A DNA stretch of 64,000 bases from Flavobacterium pectinovorum (GCF_022802975.1 NZ_JAFEVZ010000002.1:1-64000); one strand, 5' to 3'. Positions 46,783-56,836 are shown, counted from the first letter of the stretch. Notes: generated by a model not told the origin, from the letters alone. Numbers and translations are program-made.

Positions 46783-48216
46783 ATGAGACATTTTAGAAAA
46801 TCAATTATTGTGCTTCTTTTGATTTTAGGAAGTTTTGAAATGAATGCAAAAATCAAACTACCGGCATTGTTTACTGATAACATGATGTTACAGCAAAAAT
46901 CGAACGCACCAATTTGGGGCTGGGCAGAAAAGAACGCAAATGTTACCATCAAAACATCATGGAATTCTAAAATCTACAAAGTAAAAGCTGATGCTTCCGG
47001 TAAATGGAAAACAGAATTACAAACACCATCATTTGGCGGGCCATTTACAATTGAAGTGAGTGAAGTAAACGAAAAAGTAACCATCAAAAACGTTTTAATT
47101 GGTGAAGTCTGGCTTTGTTCAGGACAATCTAATATGGAAATGCCTTTGAAAGGATTTCAGGGACAGCCTGTAAAAAACGGAAATGAAATTATTGTAAGAT
47201 CCACGAATAAAAACATTCGATTAATTACGATTCCGAGAGCCACAGTTTTAGAACCAAAAGAAGATTTTGAAGGAAAATGGGAAGTTGCATCGCCTAAATC
47301 AACTTCAAATTTTAGCGCAACAGCCTGGTATTTTGGTTCGCTTCTACAGGAAGTTTTAGATGTTCCTGTTGGATTGATTCATGTTTCGTATGGTGGTTCA
47401 AGTATGGAAGCGTGGATGAATCAGGAAATGCTTAAAGATTTTGCAAGTGCTAAAATTCCGACCACAAAAGAAGAATTGGCCAAAGATCCGAATCGTGTTC
47501 CAACGACTTTGTTCAACGGAATGCTTTCGCCGGTTATTGGTTACGGAATCAAAGGCTGTATCTGGTATCAGGGAGAATCAAATTATGAAAGAGCTTCGGA
47601 ATATACGGCTTTGATGAAAAAAATGGTCAGCAGTTGGAGAGCTTTGTGGAAACAGGGAGATTTCCCTTTTTACTATGCGCAAATCGCACCGTTTAATTAT
47701 GCTTCATTTCACCCGAAAGATTATTTAGAAAAATACAATTCGGCTTATTTGAGAGAAGCGCAACTCAAAGCTTCGGCAGTAATTCCGAATTCAGGAATGG
47801 CAGTTTTAATGGATGTTGGGGAAGAAAATAACATTCACCCAATGGACAAAGAAAAAGGAGGAAACCGACTGGCTTTTCAGGCATTGGCCAGAACCTACGG
47901 AATCGAAGGCTTTGAATTTGAAAGCCCAAAATACAAATCGATGGAAATAAAAGACGGTTCAGTTACCGTTTCTTTTGATAATGTTGAAAACGGAATAACG
48001 GCTTACGACAAAGAAGTTACCGGCTTTGAATTGGCGGGAGAAGATAAAATTTTCTATCCAGCTAAAACGGTTGTGAGAAGAAAATCAGTAGTTCTGACTT
48101 CGGATAAAGTTGCCAAACCTGTAGCGATTCGCTATTTGTTTAAAGATTTTGTAAAAGCAGAATTGTTTAGTGGAGGCGGTTTGCCGGTTTCTTCGTTTAG
48201 AACTGATGAGTGGTAA
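46783..48216 (+). CDS. SGNH acetylesterase of the sialate O-acetylesterase family
   Basis: The start is the ATG at 46783, giving 477 aa; a GTG at 46762 lies in a repeat and is rejected. Signal peptide RKSIIVLLLILGSFEMNA. The N-terminal Ig-like part has LFTDNMMLQQ and WGWAEKNANVTI. Then the SASA hydrolase domain: GEVWLCSGQSNMEMP with nucleophile Ser116, KGCIWYQGESNYERA, and His352 in NNIHPMDKEKGG. In pectin loci such enzymes remove acetyl groups from galacturonic acid or rhamnose, here so that the rhamnosidases and lyases can act. Exact ester is not shown by the sequence. Confidence 0.85.
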   Translation: MRHFRKSIIVLLLILGSFEMNAKIKLPALFTDNMMLQQKSNAPIWGWAEKNANVTIKTSWNSKIYKVKADASGKWKTELQTPSFGGPFTIEVSEVNEKVTIKNVLIGEVWLCSGQSNMEMPLKGFQGQPVKNGNEIIVRSTNKNIRLITIPRATVLEPKEDFEGKWEVASPKSTSNFSATAWYFGSLLQEVLDVPVGLIHVSYGGSSMEAWMNQEMLKDFASAKIPTTKEELAKDPNRVPTTLFNGMLSPVIGYGIKGCIWYQGESNYERASEYTALMKKMVSSWRALWKQGDFPFYYAQIAPFNYASFHPKDYLEKYNSAYLREAQLKASAVIPNSGMAVLMDVGEENNIHPMDKEKGGNRLAFQALARTYGIEGFEFESPKYKSMEIKDGSVTVSFDNVENGITAYDKEVTGFELAGEDKIFYPAKTVVRRKSVVLTSDKVAKPVAIRYLFKDFVKAELFSGGGLPVSSFRTDEW

Positions 48217-48228
48217 TACACGGTATCT

Positions 48229-48256
48229 CCTGCAAGGTTTTCAAAACCTTGTAGGT
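48229..48256. repeat. GCAAGGTTTT palindrome (copy 1)
   Basis: TCCTGCAAGGTTTTCAAAAC with its complementary CTTGTAGGT end: a near-perfect palindrome. A matching copy lies at 48459-48484, the two bracketing the other repeats of this gap. Confidence 0.85.
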
Positions 48257-48286
48257 GTGGGTTGTAGTATGAGTTTAACGTCTAGT

Positions 48287-48340
48287 TTCATTTCGACGAA
48301 GGAGAAATCTTCGCGAGTAACTCGACAAAGATTTGAACCT
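48287..48340. repeat. TTTGTCATTTCGACG-family fragment (copy 4, left arm only)
   Basis: TTTCATTTCGACGAAGGAGA followed by AATCTTCGCGAGTAACTCGA is the left arm of the family; the complementary right arm is missing. Confidence 0.75.
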
Positions 48341-48372
48341 GGCATGATGATTGTTTGGGACGCTTAATTTAT

Positions 48373-48440
48373 AAATCTCGCAGATTTGACAGATTTAGGA
48401 GATAAAAATAAATCTGCTTAATCAGCAAAATCTGCGAGAG
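48373..48440. repeat. AATCTGCGAG palindromic repeat
   Basis: AATCTCGCAGATTTGACAGA pairs with AATCAGCAAAATCTGCGAGA. Nearly the same as the copy at 37872-37938. Confidence 0.8.
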
Positions 48441-48458
48441 AAAATTAAAAATAGATAT

Positions 48459-48484
48459 CTACAAGGTTTTGAAAACCTTGCAGG
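48459..48484. repeat. GCAAGGTTTT palindrome (copy 2)
   Basis: CTACAAGGTTTTGAAAACCT plus TGCAGG: palindromic, and the reverse complement of copy 1 at 48229-48256. It ends 11 bp before the next start codon. Confidence 0.85.
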
Positions 48485-48494
48485 AAAGAAAACG

Positions 48495-50798
48495 ATGAAA
48501 AATAATATACTATTAATACTTCTCTTCACTACGTTTTGCATCAAAGCGCAAATACCTGTGCTCAATAATTATAATCAAATCTGGACAACTCAAAGTAACA
48601 ATTCATCCGAATCAATGCCTTTGGGAGGTGGGGATATTGGTATGAATGTTTGGGTAGAGAAAGGCGATTTGTATTTTTATTTTTCGCGAAGCGGAACTTT
48701 CGATGAACATAATACATTATTGAAATTAGGTCGTGTAAAAGTGACTTTAACTCCGAATCCGTTTGAGGGTGCAGCAGGTTTTTATCAGGAATTAAAATTG
48801 AAAGACGGTTACGTTTTGGTTGGACAAAATAATACCAAAATCAAACTTTGGGTAGATGTTTTTAAACCGATTATCCATGTCGATTTAGAAAGTAAAAATT
48901 CGTTACAAATGACAGCTTCTTATGAAAGCTGGCGTCATCAAAACCGTATTTCAAAAGGAAAAGAAAACAATGCCAATTCTTATAAATGGGCACCTCAGGG
49001 AGACCTTATCAATTTTAAAGATTCGATTGCTTTTGAGAATAACGGAATTAAATTCTATCACAGAAATCGCCAACAAACCGTTTTTGAGGTGGCGGTAAAA
49101 CAGCAGAAAATGGAATCGGTTAAAGATCAAATGCTGAATCCGATTGCCAATTTAACTTTTGGCGGATTTATGAAAGGCGAGAATCTAAAACCGGACGGGA
49201 ATTATCTTGGAAAATACCAGTCTGCCGATTTTAAAGGTTTTACGTTATCAAGTATTAAACCTTCAAAAAAACATTCATTAGAAATTTATTTAAACACTAA
49301 TCAATCTGATGTTGAAACTTGGGATAGCGGATTAAAAAGTTTGATTGCTGAAAATAAAAACACAGCCAGACAAGCCGAAAAAAACACGATAAAATGGTGG
49401 AATAATTTCTGGAATCGCAGTTTTATTTATACGCAAAAAAATCAATCTATTGAAAAGGATTCGGTGTATCAAATCGGGCAGAATTATCAGCTATTCAGAT
49501 ACATGCTAGGATGCAATGCCTACGGAAAATATCCAACCAAATTTAATGGCGGATTGTTTACAGTTGATCCTGTTTTTACTAATAAAGATCTGAATTTTAC
49601 CCCCGATTTCAGGAATTGGGGAGGCGGAACCATGACCGCTCAAAACCAGCGATTGGTTTATTTTCCGATGGTAAAAAGTGGTGATTTTGATATGATGAAA
49701 TCGCAATTGGATTATTATTTGAGTCTTCAAAAAAATGCCGAATTGCGTTCGCAGGTTTATTGGAAACACGGTGGAGCTTCTTTTACAGAGCAATTGGAAA
49801 ATTTCGGACTGCCCAATCCTGCAGAATACGAATGGAAACGCCCAGCCGATTATGATCCGGGAATGGAATACAATGCCTGGCTGGAATACGAATGGGACAC
49901 GGTTTTTGAGTTTTGTCAAATGATGCTGCAACAGAAAGAATTTGCCGGCGAAGACATTCAGAAATACAATCCGTTTATCATCAGCTGTCTTCGTTTTTTT
50001 GACGAACATTATCAATATCTTGCAAAGCAACGAGGAAGAAAAGCATTAGATGGCAACGGACACTTGATACTTTATCCGGGTTCTGGTGCTGAAACTTACA
50101 AAATGGCGAACAATGCCAACAGTACGATTTCGGCTTTGACGGTAATTACTGAACAGCTTTTAAACCTTTCGGTGAAAGAATTGTCCAAAGAAGATACTGA
50201 ATATTTAGAAGGTTTTCAAAAACGAATTCCGCCTTTGAATTTTAGAATTTTTGACGGACATCAGACATTGGCTCCGGCAAAAACCTGGGAGCGTATCAAT
50301 AATTCCGAAGCCCCGCAATTGTATCCCGTGTATCCGTGGGGAATTTACGGCATTGGAAAACCTGATTTTCAAACCGCTTTGAATACCTGGGAATATGATA
50401 CAGATGCTATTAAATTCAGAAGTCATATTGGATGGAAACAGGACAATATTTTTTCGGCTCGTTTGGGTTTAACGGAAGAAGCAGCAAAATACAATTTGCT
50501 AAAAATGTCCAATTCGGATAGAAGATTCCCTGCCTTTTGGGGACCGGGATTTGACTGGGTTCCGGATCATAACTGGGGAGGTTCCGGAATGATTGGCATG
50601 CAGGAAATGCTTTTGCAGGAAGCCGATGGGAAAATCTATCTTTTTCCGGCCTGGCCAAAAGACTGGAATGTGCATTTTAAATTACATGCCAAACATAATA
50701 CTACAGTTGAAGCTCAACTCATAAATGGTGAGATGAAAGTTCTAAAAGTAATTCCGGAAGAAAGGAAAAAAGATATTGTGAATATGCTCAGTAATTAG
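48495..50798 (+). CDS. DUF5703-like, GH95-like six-hairpin glycosidase
   Basis: The product is 767 aa with a signal peptide (MKNNILLILLFTTFCIKAQ). NYNQIWTTQSNNSSESMPLGGGDIGMNVWVEKGDLYFYFSR resembles the opening of GH95/DUF5703 proteins, which use an N-terminal beta-supersandwich. The middle (about residues 300-680) looks like an (alpha/alpha)6 barrel with WWNNFWNRSFIY, FPMVKSGDFDMMKSQLDYYL, and YPGSGAETYKMANNANSTISALTVI. GH95 enzymes act on alpha-L-fucosyl or alpha-L-galactosyl linkages. The activity here is not established, but L-fucose release would fit the L-fucose genes of the locus. Confidence 0.65.
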   Translation: MKNNILLILLFTTFCIKAQIPVLNNYNQIWTTQSNNSSESMPLGGGDIGMNVWVEKGDLYFYFSRSGTFDEHNTLLKLGRVKVTLTPNPFEGAAGFYQELKLKDGYVLVGQNNTKIKLWVDVFKPIIHVDLESKNSLQMTASYESWRHQNRISKGKENNANSYKWAPQGDLINFKDSIAFENNGIKFYHRNRQQTVFEVAVKQQKMESVKDQMLNPIANLTFGGFMKGENLKPDGNYLGKYQSADFKGFTLSSIKPSKKHSLEIYLNTNQSDVETWDSGLKSLIAENKNTARQAEKNTIKWWNNFWNRSFIYTQKNQSIEKDSVYQIGQNYQLFRYMLGCNAYGKYPTKFNGGLFTVDPVFTNKDLNFTPDFRNWGGGTMTAQNQRLVYFPMVKSGDFDMMKSQLDYYLSLQKNAELRSQVYWKHGGASFTEQLENFGLPNPAEYEWKRPADYDPGMEYNAWLEYEWDTVFEFCQMMLQQKEFAGEDIQKYNPFIISCLRFFDEHYQYLAKQRGRKALDGNGHLILYPGSGAETYKMANNANSTISALTVITEQLLNLSVKELSKEDTEYLEGFQKRIPPLNFRIFDGHQTLAPAKTWERINNSEAPQLYPVYPWGIYGIGKPDFQTALNTWEYDTDAIKFRSHIGWKQDNIFSARLGLTEEAAKYNLLKMSNSDRRFPAFWGPGFDWVPDHNWGGSGMIGMQEMLLQEADGKIYLFPAWPKDWNVHFKLHAKHNTTVEAQLINGEMKVLKVIPEERKKDIVNMLSN

Positions 50799-50829
50799 AA
50801 ATAATCTTATCAAAGAAGACTAATAAAGT

Positions 50830-50990
50830 TAGCCACAGATTAAAGGATTTTCACAGATTGGAAAATATCAAAAAAAGTAAAAATCTGCTTAAATTATTTT
50901 AAATCTGCGTGAAAAAAATAGCACGCAGATTTGAGAAGATCATCGCAGATTATAAGTTGTTTAAAAATCTTTTTAATCTGTGGCAAAAAA
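50830..50990. repeat. AATCTGCGTG/CACAGATT repeat, two-armed copy
   Basis: GCCACAGATTAAAGGATTTT pairs with AATCTTTTTAATCTGTGGC at the ends, and AATCTGCGTGAAAA pairs with GCACGCAGATT inside. Confidence 0.8.
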
Positions 50991-51019
50991 TAATTAAGGG
51001 AAATTAAATTAAAAGAAAA

Positions 51020-53470
51020 ATGATAAAGAAATTAGCGGGCGTTTATGCTTTGGCAATGCTTTTGACAGCAAATGGGCAGGCACAGAATACCGAAAAACAG
51101 ATTGTAAAAGTCGATTTTGATTTTGCAGGAAGAAGACTTGATGAAGTGCATGACCCTAATTATGAATCTTGGGTAATTAGTGAACAAAAAGAAGCCGATA
51201 AATCATTTAACGGATTAAACTTTAAATTAAAAGGAAATTTTAATTCAAAATGGTACAAGCTAGGAATGAGTGCACCTTTCTATAGCAGATTGGCAAGCGA
51301 TGGTTTGGTTACGGCTGAAAATTTGGAATTGAAAATCATCGGATTAAAAGAAGGAAAACATACGCTTTTGACTTTTCATAATGCTTTTGATGTGATTACC
51401 GGAAAGACTTTTTCTCCAATCAAAATCTATGTTAATGGAAAACTGGAAGAAACCGTAAACGCAAGCCAGAGAGCCAATGCGAAAATCGATGCTTCGATGG
51501 TGTATATTAATTTTACTGCCGAAAAAGGAAAAGACGTAATTGTTCGTTTTGAAATAGATCCAACCACAAATCCTGATGTTGTCAAACAAATTGTCATCAA
51601 TGGTTTTGAAATTGATACACCAAATTTGATGAATCAGGCACGTACACCAAAACCGGAAAACAGAGACGAACATGTTGAAGTGAATAAAAAATTGGAGTTA
51701 ACCTGGGACGCCTCAAAAAATGCAGTGGCACATCAATTGTATTTTGGTGAAGACGAAAATGATGTGGCGAAAGCAAATGAAAATGCTACAGCATACAAAG
51801 GAAAATTGACTCAAAATAAATTTGAAGTTTCGAATTTATACAGTGGTTCTACCTATTATTGGAGAGTAGATGCTATTGACAATAAAGGAACGGTAACTCC
51901 GGGTAATGTTTGGTCTTTTAGACCTGCACAATTGGCATTCGTTGGGGCGGAAGGATATGGGCGATATGCCATTGGAGGTCGTGGCGGAAAAGTAGTTGAA
52001 GTAACCAATTTGAACGATGACGGCCCGGGAAGTTTGCGTGATGCTATCAATCAGGAAATTGGACCGAGAACCATTGTTTTTAATGTATCGGGTAATATCA
52101 AACTAGAATCAAGATTGGTTGCGAATCAACCGAATATAACTATTGCGGGTCAAACAGCACCTGGCGAAGGAATTACCATAAGTAGAGCACCAATAGGATT
52201 GACTGGAAATGATGGAATTGTCCGTTTTTTGAAAGTGCGAATTGGAGGAGGTAGAACCTTTGACGGTATGGGATTGACGGGCGCTAATTACAGTATTATT
52301 GATCATTGTTCGATTAGTTGGACTATTGATGAATCCTTTAGTTCTCGTGGCGCACATCATATTACGTTACAGCGTACCTTGATTTCTGAAGCATTAAATG
52401 TGGCAGGCCATCATAAATATGCAGAAGGGAAAATGCACGGATATGCGGCAACTATTGGTGGCGATATTGGAAGTTTTCATCACAATTTACTGGCTCACAA
52501 CGAAGGGAGAAACTGGAGTATCGGTGGAGGTTTAAATGGAGATGGCTATTATTCAGGAAAAGTAGATATCCGTAATAATGTCGTTTACAATTGGGGACAT
52601 CGTGCTACAGACGGAGGAGCGAGTGAAGTTAATTTTGTCAATAATTATTACAAACCAGGAGCCTCAACTAAAATTTTTGTGGCTTTGAATGCTCAAATTG
52701 AAGGTGTTGGAAAAGGAAAGCAACAGTATTATTTTGATGGAAACGTAATGCCGGGTTATTTTGATGAAAAAAATCAGGATAAAGGCAGAAAATTCACCTT
52801 ATCTAATAAGGCAACTGCGGATTATGAGGTGTTTTTGCCAAAACCATTTTTCGAATCTTTTGTAAACACACAATCGGCTACTGCAGCTTATAAAAATGTA
52901 CTTTCGGATATAGGAGCGAATCAACCATTCTTCGATAAACATGATAAGAGAATTGTAGATGAAACTTTAAAAGGAACTTATACTTTTAAAGGAAGTAAAA
53001 GTGGTTTAGCAGGGCTAATCGATAACGAGCAAGATGCAGGAGGTTTCCCGGATTTTGCTAATGAAACCCGTCCTGCCGATTGGGATACGGATCATGATGG
53101 ATTACCAAATTGGTGGGAAAAAGCGTTTGGCTTAAACGAAAATTCGAAGGTCGGAGATTTTTCAGATGCGAATCAAGATACCGATAAAGATGGATTTACG
53201 CAGTTGGATAATTATTTAGACTGGTTGGCACAGCCTCATTATTTTGTAAATTCTGGTAAAAAAACAAGTTTGACTGTAGCAGATTTTTTCAAAGGATATG
53301 AGAAAAAACCGGTTTATACTTTTTCGGAAGTTAAAAATGGTAAAGTTGTTTTGAAAGGTAAAGAAATTCAGTTTACGGCAGGCGAAAAAGGATTCGCATC
53401 TTTCATCGTAACCGTAAAAGATGCTGATGGAGATTCAATGAGCCGTACAATTAATTTCTTCGTAAAATAA
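51020..53470 (+). CDS. Multidomain pectate lyase, PL1-like
   Basis: The product is 816 aa with a signal peptide (ending GQAQ, about residue 22). Residues 25-205 form a carbohydrate-binding-like beta-sandwich; about 212-305 a fibronectin III-like module (ELTWDASKNAVAHQLYFG, GSTYYWRVDAID). The PL1-type beta-helix starts at FVGAEGYGRYAIGGRGGKVV and holds LNDDGPGSLRDAINQE, NITIAGQTAPGEGITI, IIDHCSISWTIDE, and ATIGGDIGSFHHNLLAHNEGR. An acidic calcium-binding stretch, WDTDHDGLPNWWEKAFGL, follows, then a C-terminal Ig-like end. It would cleave homogalacturonan or a related pectin. A second, shorter PL1 lyase starts at 63217. Confidence 0.85.
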   Translation: MIKKLAGVYALAMLLTANGQAQNTEKQIVKVDFDFAGRRLDEVHDPNYESWVISEQKEADKSFNGLNFKLKGNFNSKWYKLGMSAPFYSRLASDGLVTAENLELKIIGLKEGKHTLLTFHNAFDVITGKTFSPIKIYVNGKLEETVNASQRANAKIDASMVYINFTAEKGKDVIVRFEIDPTTNPDVVKQIVINGFEIDTPNLMNQARTPKPENRDEHVEVNKKLELTWDASKNAVAHQLYFGEDENDVAKANENATAYKGKLTQNKFEVSNLYSGSTYYWRVDAIDNKGTVTPGNVWSFRPAQLAFVGAEGYGRYAIGGRGGKVVEVTNLNDDGPGSLRDAINQEIGPRTIVFNVSGNIKLESRLVANQPNITIAGQTAPGEGITISRAPIGLTGNDGIVRFLKVRIGGGRTFDGMGLTGANYSIIDHCSISWTIDESFSSRGAHHITLQRTLISEALNVAGHHKYAEGKMHGYAATIGGDIGSFHHNLLAHNEGRNWSIGGGLNGDGYYSGKVDIRNNVVYNWGHRATDGGASEVNFVNNYYKPGASTKIFVALNAQIEGVGKGKQQYYFDGNVMPGYFDEKNQDKGRKFTLSNKATADYEVFLPKPFFESFVNTQSATAAYKNVLSDIGANQPFFDKHDKRIVDETLKGTYTFKGSKSGLAGLIDNEQDAGGFPDFANETRPADWDTDHDGLPNWWEKAFGLNENSKVGDFSDANQDTDKDGFTQLDNYLDWLAQPHYFVNSGKKTSLTVADFFKGYEKKPVYTFSEVKNGKVVLKGKEIQFTAGEKGFASFIVTVKDADGDSMSRTINFFVK

Positions 53471-53478
53471 AAAAGGGT

Positions 53479-53650
53479 TTCACGCAGATTCAAACAGATT
53501 CAAGCAGATCTGTACAGATTTTTTAATAGTTAGAATCAAAAATAAATCTGCTCTAATCTGTCTAAATCTGCGTGAAAAACTAGCAAACTTATTAAAAAAT
53601 CCGTTTTATCCGTGTCTTGCGATAGCAATCCGTATAATCTGCGTTCCATT
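53479..53650. repeat. AATCTGCGTG repeat, two-armed copy
   Basis: TTTCACGCAGATTCAAACAG and AAGCAGATCTGTACAG on the left pair with AATCTGCTCTAATCTG and AATCTGCGTGAAAA on the right; a further ATCCG/AATCTGCG word set follows up to 53650. Confidence 0.8.
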
Positions 53651-53679
53651 CAAACTATTTGAATTAAAAAAAATATAAA

Positions 53680-55701
53680 ATGAAAAAGAACATCATTCTA
53701 TTATCAGCAGTACTTTTTTCAACAGCTTTTGTGGCTCAGAACAAAGGTTTGATTGCCAATTCTGAAAGCCCTTATTCTAAATTACAGAGCGTAGGCTTGC
53801 AGGATGTAAAATGGACAAACGGTTTCTGGAAAGAACAATTTGATGTAGAAACCAAAAACACATTGCCGTATATGTGGGATTTGTATCATAACGACGAGGT
53901 TTCGCACGCTTATAAAAACTTCGAAATTGCAGCGGGAGAAAGTAAAGGAACTTTTAAAGGCCCATCTTTTCACGATGGAGATTTTTATAAGATTTTTGAA
54001 GGAATGGCTGCGACCTATGCCGTAACCAAAGACAAGAAACTCGATGCCGAAATGGACAAAGCTATTGCGCTTTTTGCCAAAACACAACGCAAGGACGGTT
54101 ATTTGCACACGCCAGTTTTAATTGATGAACGCTGGGGAACTTTGGGCCCTGAAGAAGTAAAGAAACAATTGGGTTTCGAGAAATACAATATGGGACATTT
54201 GATGACGGCAGCCTGTATTCATTATCGTGCGACAGGAAAAACGAATTTTTTGAATATTGGAAAAGGAGTTGCAGATTTCTTGTATGATTTCTACAAAAAA
54301 GCATCACCAGAATTAGCCCGAAACGCTATTTGTCCGTCACATTATATGGGAATTGTCGAAATGTACCGAACGACTAAAAATTCAAAATACCTGGAATTAG
54401 CCAATAATCTAATCGATATTAGAGGAACCACCGATGATGGAACCGATGACAATCAGGACAGGATTCCGTTCAGGCAGCAAACCACTGCAATGGGTCACGC
54501 TGTAAGAGCGAATTACCTTTATGCCGGAGTAGCCGATTTGTATGCCGAAACAGGAGAGAAAAAATTACTGGATAATCTGGAATCAATTTGGGATGATGTA
54601 ACGTATAGAAAAATGTACATTACAGGTGCTTGTGGTTCTTTGTATGACGGTGTTTCGCCGGATGGGACTTCATACAATCCAACCGATGTTCAAAAAATTC
54701 ATCAGGCATACGGAAGACCTTTTCAATTACCAAATGCTACGGCTCACACTGAAACTTGTGCCAATATTGGAAATGTGTTGTGGAACTGGAGAATGCTTCA
54801 GATTACAGGTGATGCGAAATATGCGGATATTGTAGAATTGGCATTGTACAATAGTGTGTTATCAGGAATTAGTTTAGAAGGAAGGGAATTCTTTTATAAC
54901 AATCCATTGAATGTTTCGAAAGATTTGCCTTTTAAACAAAGATGGAGCAAAGAACGTGAAGGCTATATCGCCTTGTCAAATTGTTGTGCACCCAACGTAA
55001 CCAGAACCATTGCTGAGGTAAGTAATTACGCTTATAATTTCTCAAAAGAAGGATTGTATGTGAATTTATACGGAAGCAATAGTCTGAATTCAACTACGCT
55101 TTCAGGAGAAAAAATTGAGATCGAACAACAAACCAATTATCCTTGGGATGGAAAAGTCACTTTGAAAATTGTAAAAGCACCGAAAGATATTTATTCTTTT
55201 TTATTGAGAATTCCGGGCTGGAGCCAGGGAACTAAAATTACAATTAATGGTAAAAAAGTTGATGATTCAATTGCCTCTGGAACTTATTATAAAATTATCC
55301 GAAAATGGACAAAAGGAGATGTTATCGAATTGAATATCCCAATGCCGGTCGAATTGATGCAGGCGAATCCATTGGTAGAAGAAGTAAAAAATCAGGTGGC
55401 TGTAAAAAGAGGTCCAATTGTATATTGCCTGGAATCGAATGAACTTCCGGAGAATGTGAAAGTGAATGATGTTATTTTGGATTTGAATTCTAAATTCACT
55501 ACAGATTTTATTAAAATTGATAACAGAGAATTATTAAGTATAACTGCCAGTTCGTCAAGTACTCCGGATAATTCCTGGGATAAAAAATTGTACAAACCTA
55601 TTTCGACAAAAGACAACAAACAATACAGTATCAAATTAATTCCTTATTTTGCGTGGGGAAATCACGGAAAAGGCGAAATGTCTGTGTGGTTATCGCATTA
55701 A
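53680..55701 (+). CDS. Beta-L-arabinofuranosidase-like, GH127 (or GH146)
   Basis: The product is 673 aa with a signal peptide (ending AFVAQ). The family (old DUF1680) uses a zinc-bound cysteine as nucleophile. All expected ligands are here: Glu358 and Cys360 in TAHTETCANIGN, and Cys435-Cys436 in ALSNCCAPN. Other landmarks: WTNGFWKEQFD, FHDGDFYKIFEGMAATYA, GHLMTAACIHYRATG, and RQQTTAMGHAVRANYLYAGVADL. The C-terminal part (about residues 470-660) is two beta-sandwiches with LLRIPGWSQG. It should remove beta-L-arabinofuranose from pectic side chains. GH127 and GH146 are related, and I cannot separate them by eye. Confidence 0.9.
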   Translation: MKKNIILLSAVLFSTAFVAQNKGLIANSESPYSKLQSVGLQDVKWTNGFWKEQFDVETKNTLPYMWDLYHNDEVSHAYKNFEIAAGESKGTFKGPSFHDGDFYKIFEGMAATYAVTKDKKLDAEMDKAIALFAKTQRKDGYLHTPVLIDERWGTLGPEEVKKQLGFEKYNMGHLMTAACIHYRATGKTNFLNIGKGVADFLYDFYKKASPELARNAICPSHYMGIVEMYRTTKNSKYLELANNLIDIRGTTDDGTDDNQDRIPFRQQTTAMGHAVRANYLYAGVADLYAETGEKKLLDNLESIWDDVTYRKMYITGACGSLYDGVSPDGTSYNPTDVQKIHQAYGRPFQLPNATAHTETCANIGNVLWNWRMLQITGDAKYADIVELALYNSVLSGISLEGREFFYNNPLNVSKDLPFKQRWSKEREGYIALSNCCAPNVTRTIAEVSNYAYNFSKEGLYVNLYGSNSLNSTTLSGEKIEIEQQTNYPWDGKVTLKIVKAPKDIYSFLLRIPGWSQGTKITINGKKVDDSIASGTYYKIIRKWTKGDVIELNIPMPVELMQANPLVEEVKNQVAVKRGPIVYCLESNELPENVKVNDVILDLNSKFTTDFIKIDNRELLSITASSSSTPDNSWDKKLYKPISTKDNKQYSIKLIPYFAWGNHGKGEMSVWLSH

Positions 55702-55717
55702 AATCATGTTAATTTAC

Positions 55718-55826
55718 CATATAAGTCATATAAGTTTCTATTGTATAATGTCTAAAAACTTAAATGAACTTATTTTTACTTTATTTTAATCAAAATAGTA
55801 AAAGAGAATCTTATATGACTTATATG
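55718..55826. repeat. CATATAAGTCATATAAG inverted repeat
   Basis: A perfect 17-bp arm (55718-55734) has its complement at 55810-55826, with 75 bases between. It fills most of the gap between GH127 and CE8 genes and is the only copy of this family in the window. Confidence 0.85.
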
Positions 55827-55843
55827 TTGAAAAATAAAAATCT

Positions 55844-56836
55844 ATGAAATACATCTTAACTCTTTTACTGGCTTTTAATTTTATTATAGTATCAGCTCAA
55901 ACTACCGACAATCGTTTTGAATTAACCGTTGCACAGGACGGTTCCGGAGATTTTAAAACCATTCAGGAGGCGATTAATAAAGTGAGAGATCATGCTGAAA
56001 AGCGAGTGATTATTACCATCAAGTCTGGTATTTATAATGAAAAAGTGGTCATTCCTTCTTTTAAAAGAAACATAACTTTAAAAGGTTTGGATAGAGAAAA
56101 AACGGTTATTTCATATAATGATTATTCCGGGAAACTTTTTCGTGGAATCGATGTTACCGGAGATGCTAAATTCAGTACCTATACCTCTTATACTTTATTG
56201 GTTCAGGGAAACGATTGTTCTGTAGAAAATCTGACTGTAGAAAATACATCCGGAAGAGTAGGTCAGGCAGTGGCTTTGCATACCGAAGGCGATCGGATTT
56301 CAGTAAAAAACTGTTCCATTTTAGGAAATCAGGATACGTTGTATTTGGCCAAAGGAGGAACCCGAAATTATTTTGAAAACTGTCATATTAATGGTACTGT
56401 AGATTTTATTTTTGGAGCAGCAACCGCTTATTTTTACAATTGTACGATTGAAAGTTTAAGTAATTCGTATGTAACGGCAGCATCAACGTATCAACAAGAT
56501 AAATATGGATTTGTATTTGTAGATTGTAAACTTACTGCAAAAGACACTGCTGTAAATCAGGTTTTTCTTGGACGTCCGTGGCGGCCTTATGCGCAAACGG
56601 TTTTTATCAATACAGAATTAGGTTCGCATATTGTTCCCGAAGGCTGGAATCCGTGGAAAGGCGATAAAAATTTCCCGGATAAAGAAAAAACAGTTTATTA
56701 TGCAGAATTAGGCAGTAAAGGAGAAGGAGCAAAAGATTTGTCTAAAAGAGTTTCATGGTCGCACCAGTTAAAAAAATCCGATCTTAAAAAATACAGCCAG
56801 GATAAAGTATTGAATGGCTGGAATCCTAAATTATAA
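55844..56836 (+). CDS. Pectin methylesterase, CE8 family (second copy)
   Basis: The product is 330 aa with a signal peptide (MKYILTLLLAFNFIIVSAQ). CE8 motifs are complete: VGQAVALHTEGDR, acid/base Asp164 in GNQDTLYLA, nucleophile Asp187 in DFIFGA, LGRPWRPYAQTVF, IVPEGWNPW. It lacks the lysine-rich tail of the first copy. It is the last enzyme gene before the SusC/SusD pair and likely co-acts with the nearby PL1 lyases. The two CE8 copies share motifs but are clearly diverged, so they may differ in substrate length or block preference. Confidence 0.93.
   Translation: MKYILTLLLAFNFIIVSAQTTDNRFELTVAQDGSGDFKTIQEAINKVRDHAEKRVIITIKSGIYNEKVVIPSFKRNITLKGLDREKTVISYNDYSGKLFRGIDVTGDAKFSTYTSYTLLVQGNDCSVENLTVENTSGRVGQAVALHTEGDRISVKNCSILGNQDTLYLAKGGTRNYFENCHINGTVDFIFGAATAYFYNCTIESLSNSYVTAASTYQQDKYGFVFVDCKLTAKDTAVNQVFLGRPWRPYAQTVFINTELGSHIVPEGWNPWKGDKNFPDKEKTVYYAELGSKGEGAKDLSKRVSWSHQLKKSDLKKYSQDKVLNGWNPKL

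Noticed and set aside
49506..50030. 174-codon antisense reading frame
   Set aside because: It lies wholly inside the DUF5703-like gene on the other strand, has no recognisable domain and no ribosome-binding context; it is a shadow of the real gene.
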